This document shows, one piece after another, positions 1 to 8,887 of a stretch of DNA of 16,342 nt. Position numbers and translations under genes: made by a program. The notes beneath the pieces were generated by a model that worked only from the letters and a program-made list of their open reading frames with translations, was not told where the DNA came from and did not search any database. Source of the DNA: Ganoderma boninense (lineage: Eukaryota; Basidiomycota; Agaricomycetes; Polyporales; Polyporaceae); contig PJEW03000055.1 of NCBI GenBank assembly GCA_002900995.3, forward strand, positions 1-16,342, given 5' to 3'. Within the stretch, counting starts at the first letter, position 1; every line of letters begins with the position of its first letter.

Positions 1-427
1 AAGGAGACCTCCTTTTCGGGGTAGTCCCTTACGAAACTGGCCTGGAGTTAAACCGATGATCAAACTGCATCCACTGAAATACGTACACTCTGCGTGACTT
101 GGGTAGTAGGACACGGAGAAAGTGCCGCAGATCTTGCGGAGAGTCGGAGAGGTGAATGACCGGGCAGCCTTCGTAGCTCTCATCTGCCCTCGAGGACGCG
201 GCGGTGAACATGTCGGCGAATACAGACGACTGGGCAGCGAGCAGACCGCGATATATGCGGAATGCGGTTTTGCGTGACACCAGAATGATATTGCCATCCT
301 CGAGCCAGAACTCGTTGTCGTGCTCGAGGTTGTGCGTCGACGCCGGCGCTCTGAGAGATTCTGCCATCCCGTCGTCGCCTTCTGGAGAGATTCGCGGCCG
401 CTTTGAAGGGTGCAATGCTTCTGACAT
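1..427 (-). CDS. BTB/POZ domain protein, 5' part (cut by window edge)
   Basis: This is the N-terminal part of a fungal BTB/POZ protein, a family that mediates protein-protein contacts and often acts as an adaptor. Exon 1 is 427-87. Intron 1 is 86-37 (50 nt, donor GTACGT, acceptor CCAG). Exon 2 begins at 36 and leaves the window. The splice is phase 2 and keeps the frame open, continuing with VRDYPEKEVS, a normal BTB continuation. The domain starts near residue 38 with EFWLEDGNIILVS and continues through a conserved core (AFRIYRGLLAAQSSVFADMF, then PVIHLSDSP and LRHFLRVLLPKS). I chose ATG at 427 because it begins the natural MSEALHPSKRPR terminus. An upstream in-frame extension exists but lacks BTB character. 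The basic KRPR stretch could be a nuclear signal, which is inference. The BTB assignment is firm; partners and role are unknown. Confidence 0.85.
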
Positions 428-1716
428 GGTAATCTGAGCTACGTGGTTCAATTTTCTAAGCAGGAGGGAGAATGAGCGAAGCAGAGGACGTCGATAAGCA
501 GGAGAAAGGATCCGGGGGTTTATGGATCTGTTATTACGTAAACTAGTTTGCCCCACCCGAAATTTCCCGCTTTAAGCACAGGAACACCAACTCATGATCA
601 TTCTCTGTTTCGCACCATCTTCCTTCGACGGCCACCAGGCAGTCTATGTACACTCTAGAACCTATCTATCAACGCCCTGTATTATGGAAACTCAATTGGA
701 GAGCTTCAGCTTCGAAAAGTTTTGTGACATTGGGCTCGGAGACGCGCGGCTCGCTGTCGTGTGCAGGGTTATGGTACGTAGCGGCGATACTTACACATAT
801 GTGGAACTAGCACTTACGGCTATACAAGGTTTTTCTCTCATCGTATTCCGTAATTATTCCAGCCGTATGTTGATAAGTGGAAAATGCAGGCGACAAGGAT
901 GGGGTTGGGGACCCACTACCATGCCAGTGGTTTTGATGCCAACTTGTACAGCTACACTTCGTCGTCTCTCTGATGCCAAGTTGTCGCCAGCTTGAGACCT
1001 CCTCGGTACGTTTAATGACAGAGTCACCATGCTAACGAGGGTGCTTCAAGTTTGCATCCGCTTAGGGACAGGAACTTCGGGCCGGAGCATCTACGACGGC
1101 GATATTACCCTACTGAGTACTCCAGAATGTGCAGTCCTTGATATGCGCACTACGGTCCCCAACATCCAACCTTGTAACGAGAAGCTCTTCACTTCCATGG
1201 GTCGGCGGTGGATACATTTAGCCCCGTACGCCAGCGCGGTGAGAGAGAGAGAAATCCATGGTCATCGGAGGTCCCACATGCCCTCATCGACCAAACTGCG
1301 CCGAGAACTCCTCCCCAACAAACCTTCCTTCGTTTCCAGCAGGCCCCCATCCACAACTGTCTTGCATCGCAACGCCCTCTACGCCTGAAGGCCACATCCA
1401 GAAGTAAAATGTCGCGCTTCGCCAAAATGCAGCCACATTCCTGTGGTAAGCCACTACTTTAGTAGCCTCGTCTGCTATTCACGGAGAGCCTAACTCTATT
1501 TTCGACAGCTCGGTGATAACTCTGAACAAACGGATGACAGCGTCGCTCTTGTTCGAAAGTTCGAAGCCTGTTCACGAACACTGTGGCGCGTCCTCAGGCA
1601 GATCCTAGATTGTTACTAAAGCTAAAGGCTCACACCTGGTACGTGCCTTCACTACCCGTACCACCTTGTTTTCGCACCCCCGCTCTCTGTCCCACTTCCG
1701 ATTCGCTCAGCCAACC
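428..1716. other. Divergent intergenic region, no supported gene
   Basis: This 1.29 kb stretch separates the minus-strand BTB gene from the plus-strand membrane-protein gene and must contain both promoters. I see no conserved domain. A two-exon plus-strand reading (684-773 joined to 890-973, donor GTACGT, acceptor GCAG) gives a 57-residue peptide with no recognisable features, so I do not call it a gene. The last 60 bases before 1717 are pyrimidine-rich and end in CTCAG, which would suit a fungal 5' leader or a leader-intron acceptor. Confidence 0.5.
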
Positions 1717-3400
1717 ATGGTGACTCGACCGCGAAGTCTTCAGAGTATGGAGGTGAACGACTTCGCGCTACGTGTTCTTCGACGGTCCCCGGGGATCCTA
1801 GGATATTCTATCATCCAAATTGGTCTATCGAGCGTGTTGTTTGGTGCGTGTCGCGCGTCCACCTCTCACCAGCGCGGGAGATGCTCATCGGAGCCCAGGC
1901 ATCCTCACCTCCCTAGTGGTTGTTGCGTTGTTCTTCCTCATGTAGGTGCATCTATGCGCCTCGCGCGTCCATCGCGAGATTACCTCATCCGTATACAGCC
2001 GAACGCGACCAGTCGCCATGCGAGTACTCCTTCCCAGCACTCTGGTGCTATACATCTCTACCTCCTTGTACATGGCCGCCGAGATCTGGAACATCTCAAG
2101 CATCGACGCGTACGTATCTGACGCCAGCCGTGGGCTGTTCTCCGCGTCGTACAGGCCAGATGGCTTTGAAGCCTTCGAGCGGAACGTCGAGAAGCAGTCG
2201 TGGATGTTCACAGTCGCGCTCGGCATCAACGTGAGTCCTCCCCCTCATCAACTTCCCCCCCTCGACATCGGCCTTCCTGGCACGTGGTCCTAATAGGCAA
2301 CGTGCGATCACAAACAGGTCCTCCTCGGAGATGCGATCGTCTGGTGGCGTGCCTGTGTGGTCTGGAGGCATAGGTTCGTCTACTACCTCGGCGCGGCCCT
2401 TCTTTCCGTCACTCTCGGTACGTCCCCACCGTGTGTCGCGCGCTGCTTCCCAACCCAACCGAGTGCTGAGCGGAGTCCTGCGCTACAGTCTGCGGGTTTC
2501 TCGGAGTGTACTACACGCCGCACATGTCAGGCTTGATCGTGCTCTTCAAGCTCCAAGGCAACAGGCTCTCGGCCGCGGCCGCGGTGCTCTCGTTCTTGAC
2601 TAACGTGCTCGCGACGTCTCTGATCGGGTACAAGGCGTGGTCAGTCCCCGTCGTCACCTTGTCTAGTTTAGTACGTCGTGCTGAACGTTCCTTGTCTGTC
2701 CCTCATCTCTGTGCTGTGCAGGAAGCACAGACAACTCTTGCGCGGGCATTTCTGCGAGGGCCACCGGCAAACGCGGGTACTGCGAGGGCTCGCGCTACTC
2801 GTCGAGTCTGGGGCAATCTACTGCGTGCTGCTGGTATGCACGTTCTCCCTCTATCCATATTCCAGAGTCTTCGGTTGTATCCGCCTAACGCATCCCTACA
2901 GGGCGTCGTGTTAGTGGACCAGTGCATCAAGTTGCCCTCGGGCAGCACGTTCCAAACGATCGAGGTGGACTATTCCTACGACTGTTTCGTCCCCATCGTC
3001 GTCAGTACCTGTACTATCCGCCCATGCCCATTGTTTGCTCCCTTCGCCCCGCACAGACACTGACACATAACGCGACCTGCAGGCGATCTACCCGGTCCTG
3101 ATCATCGCGCTCATTGCGCTCGACCAGTCGCCCATCGACAGCGGGCTCTCGCAACACCGCACCGCGGAGTCACCTGCGGTGCACCGGGGCGGCGGCGGTG
3201 TCATGATAAGCACCGTCGTATTTCGTCATCCCGACTCCACTGCTGGTAGTTCCTCTTCGAGCTCGCATGCGGCCAGCGTCGGAGATATTGCGGACGCCCG
3301 GCTCAATGGCGCAAAGGGGACGCCGTCCCGTCGTGTTGCGCTAGGCCAGGACGACGATCTGCAGGAGATGGAGATAGAGAGAGTTGGCGTAGTAGGATAG
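1717..3400 (+). CDS. Seven-transmembrane fungal membrane protein, eight exons
   Basis: This is a predicted multi-pass protein of a lineage-expanded basidiomycete type resembling DUF6533/6534 receptor-like proteins. Exons are 1717-1843, 1899-1941, 1999-2230, 2318-2417, 2489-2639, 2722-2833, 2902-3000 and 3083-3400. All introns are 55-87 nt, GT-AG, and keep one frame over 1182 nt (393 aa). Hydrophobic segments appear in order around YSIIQIGLSSVLFG, VLLPSTLVLYI, the GIN/VLLGDAIVWW junction, YLGAALLSVTL, AVLSFLTNVLATSLIGYKAW, LALLVESGAIYCVLL and IVAIYPVLIIALIAL. The GYKAW before the loop and LLVESGAIYC are typical of the family. The C-terminal tail is polar and Ser-rich, and presumably cytoplasmic. 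ATG 1717 has a strong context (ACCATGG); ATG 1747 is the alternative. Intron 5 uses donor GTCAGT at 2640, which restores the Trp codon. Function and ligand are unknown. Confidence 0.8.
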
Positions 3401-4172
3401 GGCGTCTGGAAGACGTGCGGTGTATGTACAGCGCGTGTTCTCAGTGCCACAAGTCGATGTGCTCGACGGGCCCCCACCATGTCGTCATGGCTGAGCGATG
3501 CTCACTGGTCCCGGGGTCTCGTGCAGAAGGCGAGCCTCGGGTCGGCGGGGTCAAGCGACTGGGATCGTATAGTCTGGGGATGGACGAACCGAAGTGGTAG
3601 CTGTAACTGTAACTTTAACCTCCACTTTCTCGAATTTATCACTGTGACGTATTGTAGTCCTGGTTCTCGACTCTGCATCAGCGGGACCTGTGCCACAAGG
3701 AAGAGTTCATCCGATGTCTGAGGCTGTGCAGGGTGTTGAAGTTCACCTTCGTGGTTGCACCGGTCGGGCCTCACATGGCCAGTGACCCCTGAAGCTGATA
3801 CAAAGGTACGGCGCCGGGCGAATGGAACTCGTCAAATACTGCAGTTGGCTTTGCGATCACGATACAGCTTTCAGCTCTGATAAACTATCCTCCATCTTCA
3901 CTGCCTGGTCACTCTCATGCCCGCATTGCCTTCCCGAGACTCAATAACTATGTCTTTTGAAGATATAGCTCCCGGTATAGGCCGAGGCCGAGGCACAACA
4001 GTCGACCATGCAGATCGAGCCCGAGCCCCAGGGAAATTGTATGACAGCCTCGAAGCAGTGGCTGACATCCCACCTACCTTGCACCCTTACCACCATCCAC
4101 TCCCATCCCTCCCTTCCCTAGTACTGCCGAGCAGAACTCTACCATCTCCTCCTCATCCTCCTCATCATCACC
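3401..4172. other. Intergenic region, no supported gene
   Basis: This stretch holds the 3' flank of the seven-helix gene and the 5' flank of the next plus-strand gene. Open frames here have no domain character and are not supported. The final 100 bases before 4173 are rich in CCT/CAT pyrimidine runs, as is usual before fungal start codons. Confidence 0.5.
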
Positions 4173-4909
4173 ATGTCCTACACCGCCTCCCAAACCCTCT
4201 GCAAGTCCGGCACAACCTCCGTCCTCCGGCCCGGCGCCGCAGCCCGTGCGCCCTTCGGCACGCCCTTCTTCACCCTCACCATCGACCCCGAGACCGACAC
4301 CGGAACCTTCGTCAAGCGGCCGCTCGACGCGTGGATGATGGAGGAGATCAGGGTCTGGGAGAAGCTCCAGAGAGCCGGTAAGCTGCCCGAGAACAGAGCG
4401 TGTGCGGCTGTACTCCAGGACACCCCCTTCAGTGCAGGTGACGACGGCGACGAGGACGGCGACGAGGAGAAGGCGGCCGGAGGGGCCGTTGGTGGCGGGT
4501 CCATCGTGGGTGGGGCGGGTTACCCCAGCCACTTCGGGCCTGACGTCGACGGTCCTGGCGACTCGGACTCCCAGGCGACGGGAGCTTCAACGGAATGCGA
4601 GAACGACCACGACGACCGACTCTGGCCGGACACGTACTCCAACGTCTCGGACTCAGATATCGACTACATCCTCGACGGCTTCGTGGTCATCGACGCGGCC
4701 GACGCCACTGGTTCGGTCTTCTGGAACCACCTCTGGCGGCGGGTCCGTCGCAAGGTTAGTTCGCTCCAAGCCTGAGATCCGAGTCCTTCTCGATAGACAT
4801 CGGACACTCACTTCAACACTTGAACGCTCAATGCCAGGCTGTGCAGTGTGGAGGTTCTTCGAGCCTCTGGTCGCGCTTTCTCTGTCGGCTCGGTGCCGCC
4901 ATGCATTAG
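4173..4909 (+). CDS. Hypothetical protein with acidic and glycine-rich middle, two exons
   Basis: I do not recognise the family. Exon 1 is 4173-4754, intron 4755-4837 (83 nt, donor GTTAGT, acceptor CCAG), exon 2 4838-4909 ending in TAG, giving 217 aa. The start has a good context (ACCATGTCC). Residues 1-85 look like a compact domain (FGTPFFTLTIDPETDTGTF, then PLDAWMMEEIRVWEKLQRAG). Next comes an acidic run (DDGDEDGDEE), a Gly/Ala-rich linker, a second acidic stretch and a hydrophobic/aromatic segment (YILDGFVVIDA, then VFWNHLWRRVRRK). No signal peptide or transmembrane helix is evident. Exon 1 is well supported by length and composition. The short exon 2 is less certain: a longer open frame overlaps it in another phase (4848-5096) but no good splice links it. 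Confidence 0.55.
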
Positions 4910-5867
4910 GAGGTGGACTTGGGGACGCGAGTGGTGGGATGGCGACCTACCACGAGCCGAGCCAGTCCGTCGTTGCAGTGGAGAAGGACATGGAAGCATT
5001 AGGACAGGGACGTTGGAGGGCTACTTGGACTCGGACTCGGACGACGGGGGCTTGAACAAAAGAGCATTGGAATTTCTGCATCGTCTATGTAGTTAGCGTT
5101 CTGGGCTCGGACCATAGTGTAGGACGGGGTCTTACCAGTAGTACTACTATAGTTGCGCATGTAGTCGCTCAGATCCTGTAGTAGCAGTAGTAGTCCTTGC
5201 AGACCGGCATGGCGGTGAAGGGCTCTTCCCCTCGCCGCCTGCGGTCATGCCCACCAAAATATATCGAAAGGATAGGGTCACGCACGTCGTTGCACCGACC
5301 GACAAGGCGGCAAAGCGAGCATCCGTTGTCCTGTCGAATGCTGGATTCCGTAAGGGCGAGCGCGAGTGTAAGCAAACCACAGATATACCGAAGGAGGAGA
5401 GCGTACTTGAAGGTGGCATGCGAGGACGCGTTTCGTATTGAACAACCTGACCATGCCAACTTCCCTTAAAGGTCTTGCATGCCTTAGTTGTGTCAGACAC
5501 TTATAAATGGGATGAACTGGATCTTGAGAAATGAGTGCGATGGCGAGGTGGGTCCCAAGTGTCGGCGCATATATCGAGGTGGAGATTGCCTAGGGAGTTC
5601 ATTTTGAAGCTGGACTTCCGACGCCTCCTGGGAAGCTGTTGGGGTCGAGCCGGTGCATGGTAATGCAACTCCCGGGCCGTAGGTCGGGTTACACAGCTAG
5701 GGGATGTCTCAAACATTGTTGCCAAGGGCTTCGCATTGCCGTGCCGAATAGACATGGTAAAAAATAAACACAGTGGATGGCACAACAGGACAGCAGAACA
5801 GGCAGCGACAATCAAGTACGAACCAACAAGAAGAATCGTGCATGATGAATAGGCCAGGTTGACACCA
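4910..5867. other. Intergenic region with one weak Cys-rich reading frame
   Basis: No gene is well supported here. The minus-strand frame 5459-5169 encodes a hydrophobic stretch (LLLRYICGLLTLALALT) followed by a short Cys-rich tail containing GCSLCRLVGRC, which resembles a small secreted peptide. It has no in-frame ATG, so it may be a pseudogene, need an unseen exon, or be chance. Trinucleotide-like AGT/CTA runs occur around 5139-5195. A plus-strand TATAAA is at 5502-5507 but no coding frame follows it. The remainder is the 3' flank of the gene ending at 5868. Confidence 0.45.
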
Positions 5868-6613
5868 CTAATCCATGCCCAGGATATTCTGCAGTGTGCT
5901 TGAGTGCTGCCGTCAGGTTTGAGGGTTGGGAACCACGTACCAGATCGTTGTCATCCCACGACCACCACCACTGCCGCTTCGACTTCTGGCCCTCCGGCAG
6001 ACATTCGTTCATCGCCGTGTCCAGGAACCCGATCACCTTGTCGTACCTGTCCGGCTGCCCGCAATCATCGCACTCTTCGTCGATGTTGTAGTTCGTCCAC
6101 ATGTACAAGATGTCGGAATATTTGAACGAAAACGGCCGACCAATCCACAGCGGATGCTTAGACCCGCGCATCAGCACGGGGAGGACAGTGATCCTAGCCA
6201 TGATGCGCAGGTAGTTGGCGACTTTCTCACTCTTGTAGTGGTCCTCAGTAACGTCTGCGAAGTTGAAGTCGAGTGTGGGGCACCCGAGCCACTCCTGGTG
6301 CTTGGCGTCAGTCTCGAATGATAGACGGTGACGCTTGGCGTAGTCGACAAGGTAGTCTTCCTTGAAAGGCCAGCCGTAGAAGAGAAAGGGAGGAGAGTTA
6401 TTGCGGTCGGCGAGCATGTCGGGAGTGATGTTCGTTCGAGGCTTGCAGTTGCGCATGAGACGCTTCCACTTCTACAAAAGCAGGACTGTTACGATACGTT
6501 CGTGGTTGATCTCAAACTGTTGTACAGGTACTGACCTTGATTTGAGCCATTTGCGCAGCCTGAGCCTTAGTGTACTGACAGCCCGGCCAGTTGGGGTCGG
6601 TGGAAGGCTCCAT
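5868..6613 (-). CDS. Hypothetical 209-aa protein, three exons
   Basis: I do not recognise the family. Exon 1 is 6613-6536 (26 codons), intron 6535-6472 (64 nt, GTCAGT...TTGTAG), exon 2 6471-5941 (177 codons), intron 5940-5889 (52 nt, GTACGT...CTGCAG), exon 3 5888-5868 (six codons plus TAG). Both junctions are phase 0 and the total is exactly 210 codons. The protein is soluble in appearance, rich in aromatic residues (PPFLFYGWPFKEDYLVDYAK; SKRQWWWSWDDND), and holds a C-x2-C pair (EECDDCGQPDRYDK). Many agaricomycete orphans share this mix of Trp/Tyr and charged residues, but I cannot assign one. The start ATG has purine at -3 and G at +4. The 3' LTR of the retroelement ends 209 bases upstream on the same strand, so LTR-driven expression is possible (inference). 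Confidence 0.7.
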
Positions 6614-6822
6614 CTCCAGCAGGTGTTGCCGAGGCAGGACGATAGACACGATGCAAGCACTGGATACGTCGGAGTAAGAGGCCAGTCAGTGTCGTCCAGC
6701 CACAAGCAACGCAGCGCTCATGCTTAGCGAGCGCCGACACCAGTTCATTAGCTGGCGCCCGTCTCCCGCTTCTGCCACATCATGCATCATGCCCAAATAA
6801 TACTGGGGCTCTCAGAAACAGT

Positions 6823-7144
6823 TGTAAGTGCAGCACTACTTCAATTAATCTCATTATTTGATGAAAGTGTGGAGAGTATCTACTATCTTTCAGGCTCTAT
6901 CGGACGGTGGCAGCGTTCCTTGTCACTGTCAGGCGCGAAGTGTAATAAACCTTGATGTAGCCCAGTTCACGCACGCCCGGATGTACACTGAACCAATCTC
7001 TAGATTGAGACGATGCGTATACAATGGTGGACGTGGTGAAAGGCTACCCCTTTCGCCACGTCGGCGCGCGTCCATATGGACGCGCGCTACTCGCGTAGAT
7101 ACAATGTAGAGTCCGACTAATCTAATCTATCCGTACTCCTTACA
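6823..7144 (-). repeat. 3' LTR of the gypsy element
   Basis: This 322-bp segment is bounded by TGTAAG and CTTACA, a perfect 6-bp terminal inversion with TG...CA ends, and lies directly beside a polypurine tract (7145-7156). It contains a hairpin (about 7031-7060) and a 24-bp perfect palindrome (7064-7087) centred on CCATATGG. Its identity as an LTR is inferred from termini, length and polypurine tract, because no partner LTR is in the window. Confidence 0.7.
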
Positions 7145-7156
7145 TTCTCCCCCTTC
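7145..7156 (-). other. Polypurine tract (plus-strand primer site)
   Basis: On the minus strand this reads GAAGGGGGAGAA and abuts the TGTAAG start of the LTR. Its position and composition match the primer site for second-strand DNA synthesis in LTR retrotransposons. Confidence 0.75.
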
Positions 7157-7414
7157 AGAACCTGATCCCGGTTCTACAGCGTGATGATGAGCATAAGACA
7201 TACAAAGCGGCATGTGACATAGTAAATGAATCAATTGGCCATAAGGAACGGTGGTGGTGTTGAGTGAGCGTCCCGCTTGATGCTGAACATCCGCTAGCGC
7301 CGGACTTCCATATGGAAGTGGCGTTAACGTTGACGAGACGCGCCATGACCAAGGCTCCGTACGGAGAGGGTCGTCGCGAGAAGGACTAGCGCTCCGTATG
7401 GAGGTGGTCGCTGA
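7157..7414 (-). other. Element 3' untranslated region with short palindromes
   Basis: This 258-base stretch between the ORF2 stop and the polypurine tract has no coding frame of note. It carries ACTTCCATATGGAAGT (7304-7319, perfect palindrome), CTCCGTACGGAG (7355-7366, perfect) and CTCCGTATGGAG (7392-7403, one mismatched pair). All share the core YCCRTAYGGR with the LTR palindrome at 7064-7087. A copy of TCCATATGGA also occurs in ORF2 near 10494-10503. Confidence 0.6.
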
Positions 7415-8188
7415 TCACGCGGAGGGCGCGTCGTCGTCTGATGTCACTGGGGAGCCGGGCACGCTCTCGAGGCTGGGCGCGCTCTTGGATGCGGAGGCAA
7501 CGGCAGGCACGGCTGCAGGCGTCGCGGTGGACGACGTCGACGCGGTCGCAGCGGCGGCGGTGATCGTGGGCGCGGGCACCGATGGTGCGGCCGGTGCAGT
7601 GGCAGTGGAGGATGAGGGGGCGGACGATGATGAGGGCGCCGGTGTAGGACCCGGTGTAGGGTCGGGGGTCTCGTCCATCGGGACGGGATCCGCTGGTCCA
7701 CTGGAGGACGCAGGTGCGTCGTGAACACTCGGGGCGTCTTCGTCCATCGACGCGTCCCCATCGGGGACTCCGGGGGGCACCAGCCAGTCCGGCCATGAGA
7801 GCGCGGCGAATAGTGGCACCGTGGTCACGTCGCTGAGCTGCGCTGGCCAGGATGTGAACGTCGCGGTCGAGCTGGGCGCGCGGCTTTCGTTCTCGTGACG
7901 GTGGCGGATGGCCATCGGAACCATCAGCTCGATGGATTCCTCGGTGAGGCCGCACTGCGCGAGCCATCCCGCGATGTCGAAGATCGACACGTTGGCCGTC
8001 GGGCCCGGGTACGTGCGGAAGCGTTCCTGGCCACCTTGAGGGTACGACCCACGTTCAATAATGAACCGGTACAGTCCCCGTATGGAGAACAGTTGCATAA
8101 CGACCTGCACAAAATGTGCGCGGTCCGCAACCTGCTCGGGGCGGAACTGAGGGACTATCTGTCGCAGGAGGAGGTGGCCGCGGACGTG

Positions 8189-8194
8189 GTTGAC
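8189..8194 (+). repeat. Target-site duplication, left copy (GTTGAC)
   Basis: These six bases directly precede the left terminal inverted repeat and are repeated exactly at 8882-8887 after the right one. Confidence 0.75.
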
Positions 8195-8290
8195 CTAAGG
8201 CTGAACACGGTTACAGTTAACACTGCGGTTAACAATTAACCGAGCCGCAATTTGAGCTGCAGTTATACGAGCCGCGGTTTACTGTTAACC

Positions 8291-8321
8291 GCGGTGCAGT
8301 TAACTGCGGCTCCGGATCAAG
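8291..8321 (+). repeat. Subterminal direct repeat, left copy (partner 8780-8811)
   Basis: Both copies begin GCGGTGCAGTTAA and end GGATCAAG with a GCGGCTC core, differing by one substitution and a small length change in the middle. They lie about 100 bp (left) and 70 bp (right) inside the element's termini and are in the same orientation, unlike the terminal inverted repeats. Confidence 0.65.
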
Positions 8322-8408
8322 GGTACAATAGAACACTTGAAACCGCAGTTTAACCGTGGTTTACAATGCTATATTAAATACATAATATTTACATATTTAA
8401 TACTATTG

Positions 8409-8478
8409 TACCGGCCAGGAATTGAACCAGAGGCCCGGTGTGTTGAAACAGCCATGCTAACCACTGCACCATGGGCTC
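8409..8478 (-). other. tRNA-like Pol III module (degenerate), minus orientation
   Basis: On the minus strand an A-box-like TGGTGCAGTGGTTA (8471-8458) is followed by a B-box GGTTCAATTCC (8428-8418) at tRNA-like spacing. The flanking arms pair only partly, so it is a tRNA-derived sequence rather than a working tRNA gene. The 5' half (CCCATGGTG...GTGGTTAGCA) resembles glutamine tRNA, which is recalled and not computed. Confidence 0.55.
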
Positions 8479-8527
8479 TTAATGAGCTTATACATGTGTA
8501 TATTCATATACCAACGACCTTTTGGCC

Positions 8528-8563
8528 CTTATCTTATCTTATCTATCTTATCTTATCTTATCT
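8528..8563 (+). repeat. TATCT/TCTTA microsatellite
   Basis: About seven tandem copies of a 5-base unit (ATCTT), with one shortened unit, lie in the centre of the nested element. Confidence 0.85.
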
Positions 8564-8564
8564 C

Positions 8565-8596
8565 AGTAAGTAAGAGTACTTATTATATTACTTACT
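8565..8596. repeat. Central palindrome of nested element
   Basis: AGTAAGTAA (8565-8573) pairs with TTACTTACT (8588-8596) across a 14-base loop. It sits at the symmetry centre between the two oppositely oriented tRNA-like modules. Confidence 0.75.
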
Positions 8597-8609
8597 CACG
8601 GCTGTAATG

Positions 8610-8690
8610 GTCTGTTGGTGTAGTGGTTAGTACGCCTGATCGAATGAATGCAGAGCCCTGAGGTCTCTGGTTCAATCCCCGGTTGGAACA
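8610..8690 (+). other. tRNA-like Pol III module (degenerate), plus orientation
   Basis: The A-box-like TTGGTGTAGTGGTTA (8615-8629) and B-box GGTTCAATCCC (8669-8679) match the internal Pol III promoter consensus at tRNA-like spacing. It is recognisably related to the minus-strand module at 8409-8478, including CTCTGGTTCAAT and an AT-rich CTATTATATTAA-like tail. The acceptor stem is poorly paired, so a functional tRNA is unlikely. Confidence 0.55.
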
Positions 8691-8881
8691 CTATTATATT
8701 AACAACTGTTAATCATCCCTGCGGTTTATAAATTGAGCCGCGGTTTACATATTAACTGAACCGCAGTTAATAATAAACTGCGGTGCAGTTAAGGTGCGGC
8801 TCTGGATCAAGCCTTTCAAAGCACTGATAACTGCGGCTACGGCTCCGGCTCAACCGCGGTTCGAGCCGTGTTCAGCCTTAG

Positions 8882-8887
8882 GTTGAC
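8882..8887 (+). repeat. Target-site duplication, right copy (GTTGAC)
   Basis: This matches 8189-8194. It encodes Val-Asn of ORF2 on the minus strand, and joining at this duplication restores the ORF2 frame. Confidence 0.75.

Larger units (their letters stand above)
8195..8881. mobile_element. Nested 687-bp non-autonomous TIR element
   Basis: The element is bounded by perfect 16-bp terminal inverted repeats, CTAAGGCTGAACACGG at 8195-8210 and its reverse complement at 8866-8881, and flanked by the 6-bp direct repeat GTTGAC. It has no coding capacity. It is AT-rich inside, unlike the GC-rich ORF2 around it. Beyond the terminal repeats, subterminal zones are packed with GTTAACCGCGG, CTGCGGTT and GCCGCGGTTTAC motifs in both orientations, and a longer direct repeat pairs 8291-8321 with 8780-8811. 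The core holds two tRNA-like modules facing opposite ways, a TATCT microsatellite and a palindrome. The superfamily is not identifiable from this alone; a 6-bp duplication does not fit hAT (8 bp), Mutator (9-11 bp) or Tc1/mariner (TA). Confidence 0.75.

Noticed and set aside
594..995. Plus-strand ORF of 133 codons, or a two-exon version 684-773 plus 890-973
   Set aside because: No domain character, weak start context and no supporting neighbour; fits chance in an intergenic region.
4402..5055. 217-codon plus-strand ORF overlapping the acidic hypothetical gene
   Set aside because: Arg/Thr-rich composition typical of an out-of-frame shadow of the 4173-4754 exon.
5247..5441. 64-codon plus-strand ORF
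   Set aside because: Short, with no recognisable motif and no splice or promoter support.
6823..7414. 3' end of a separate Ty1/copia element
   Set aside because: The polypurine tract and LTR lie directly downstream of ORF2 and in the same orientation as the gypsy pol; no copia integrase or RT sequence is present.
8409..8690. Functional tRNA genes
   Set aside because: A- and B-boxes are clear but acceptor and anticodon stems pair poorly and there is no convincing anticodon loop.
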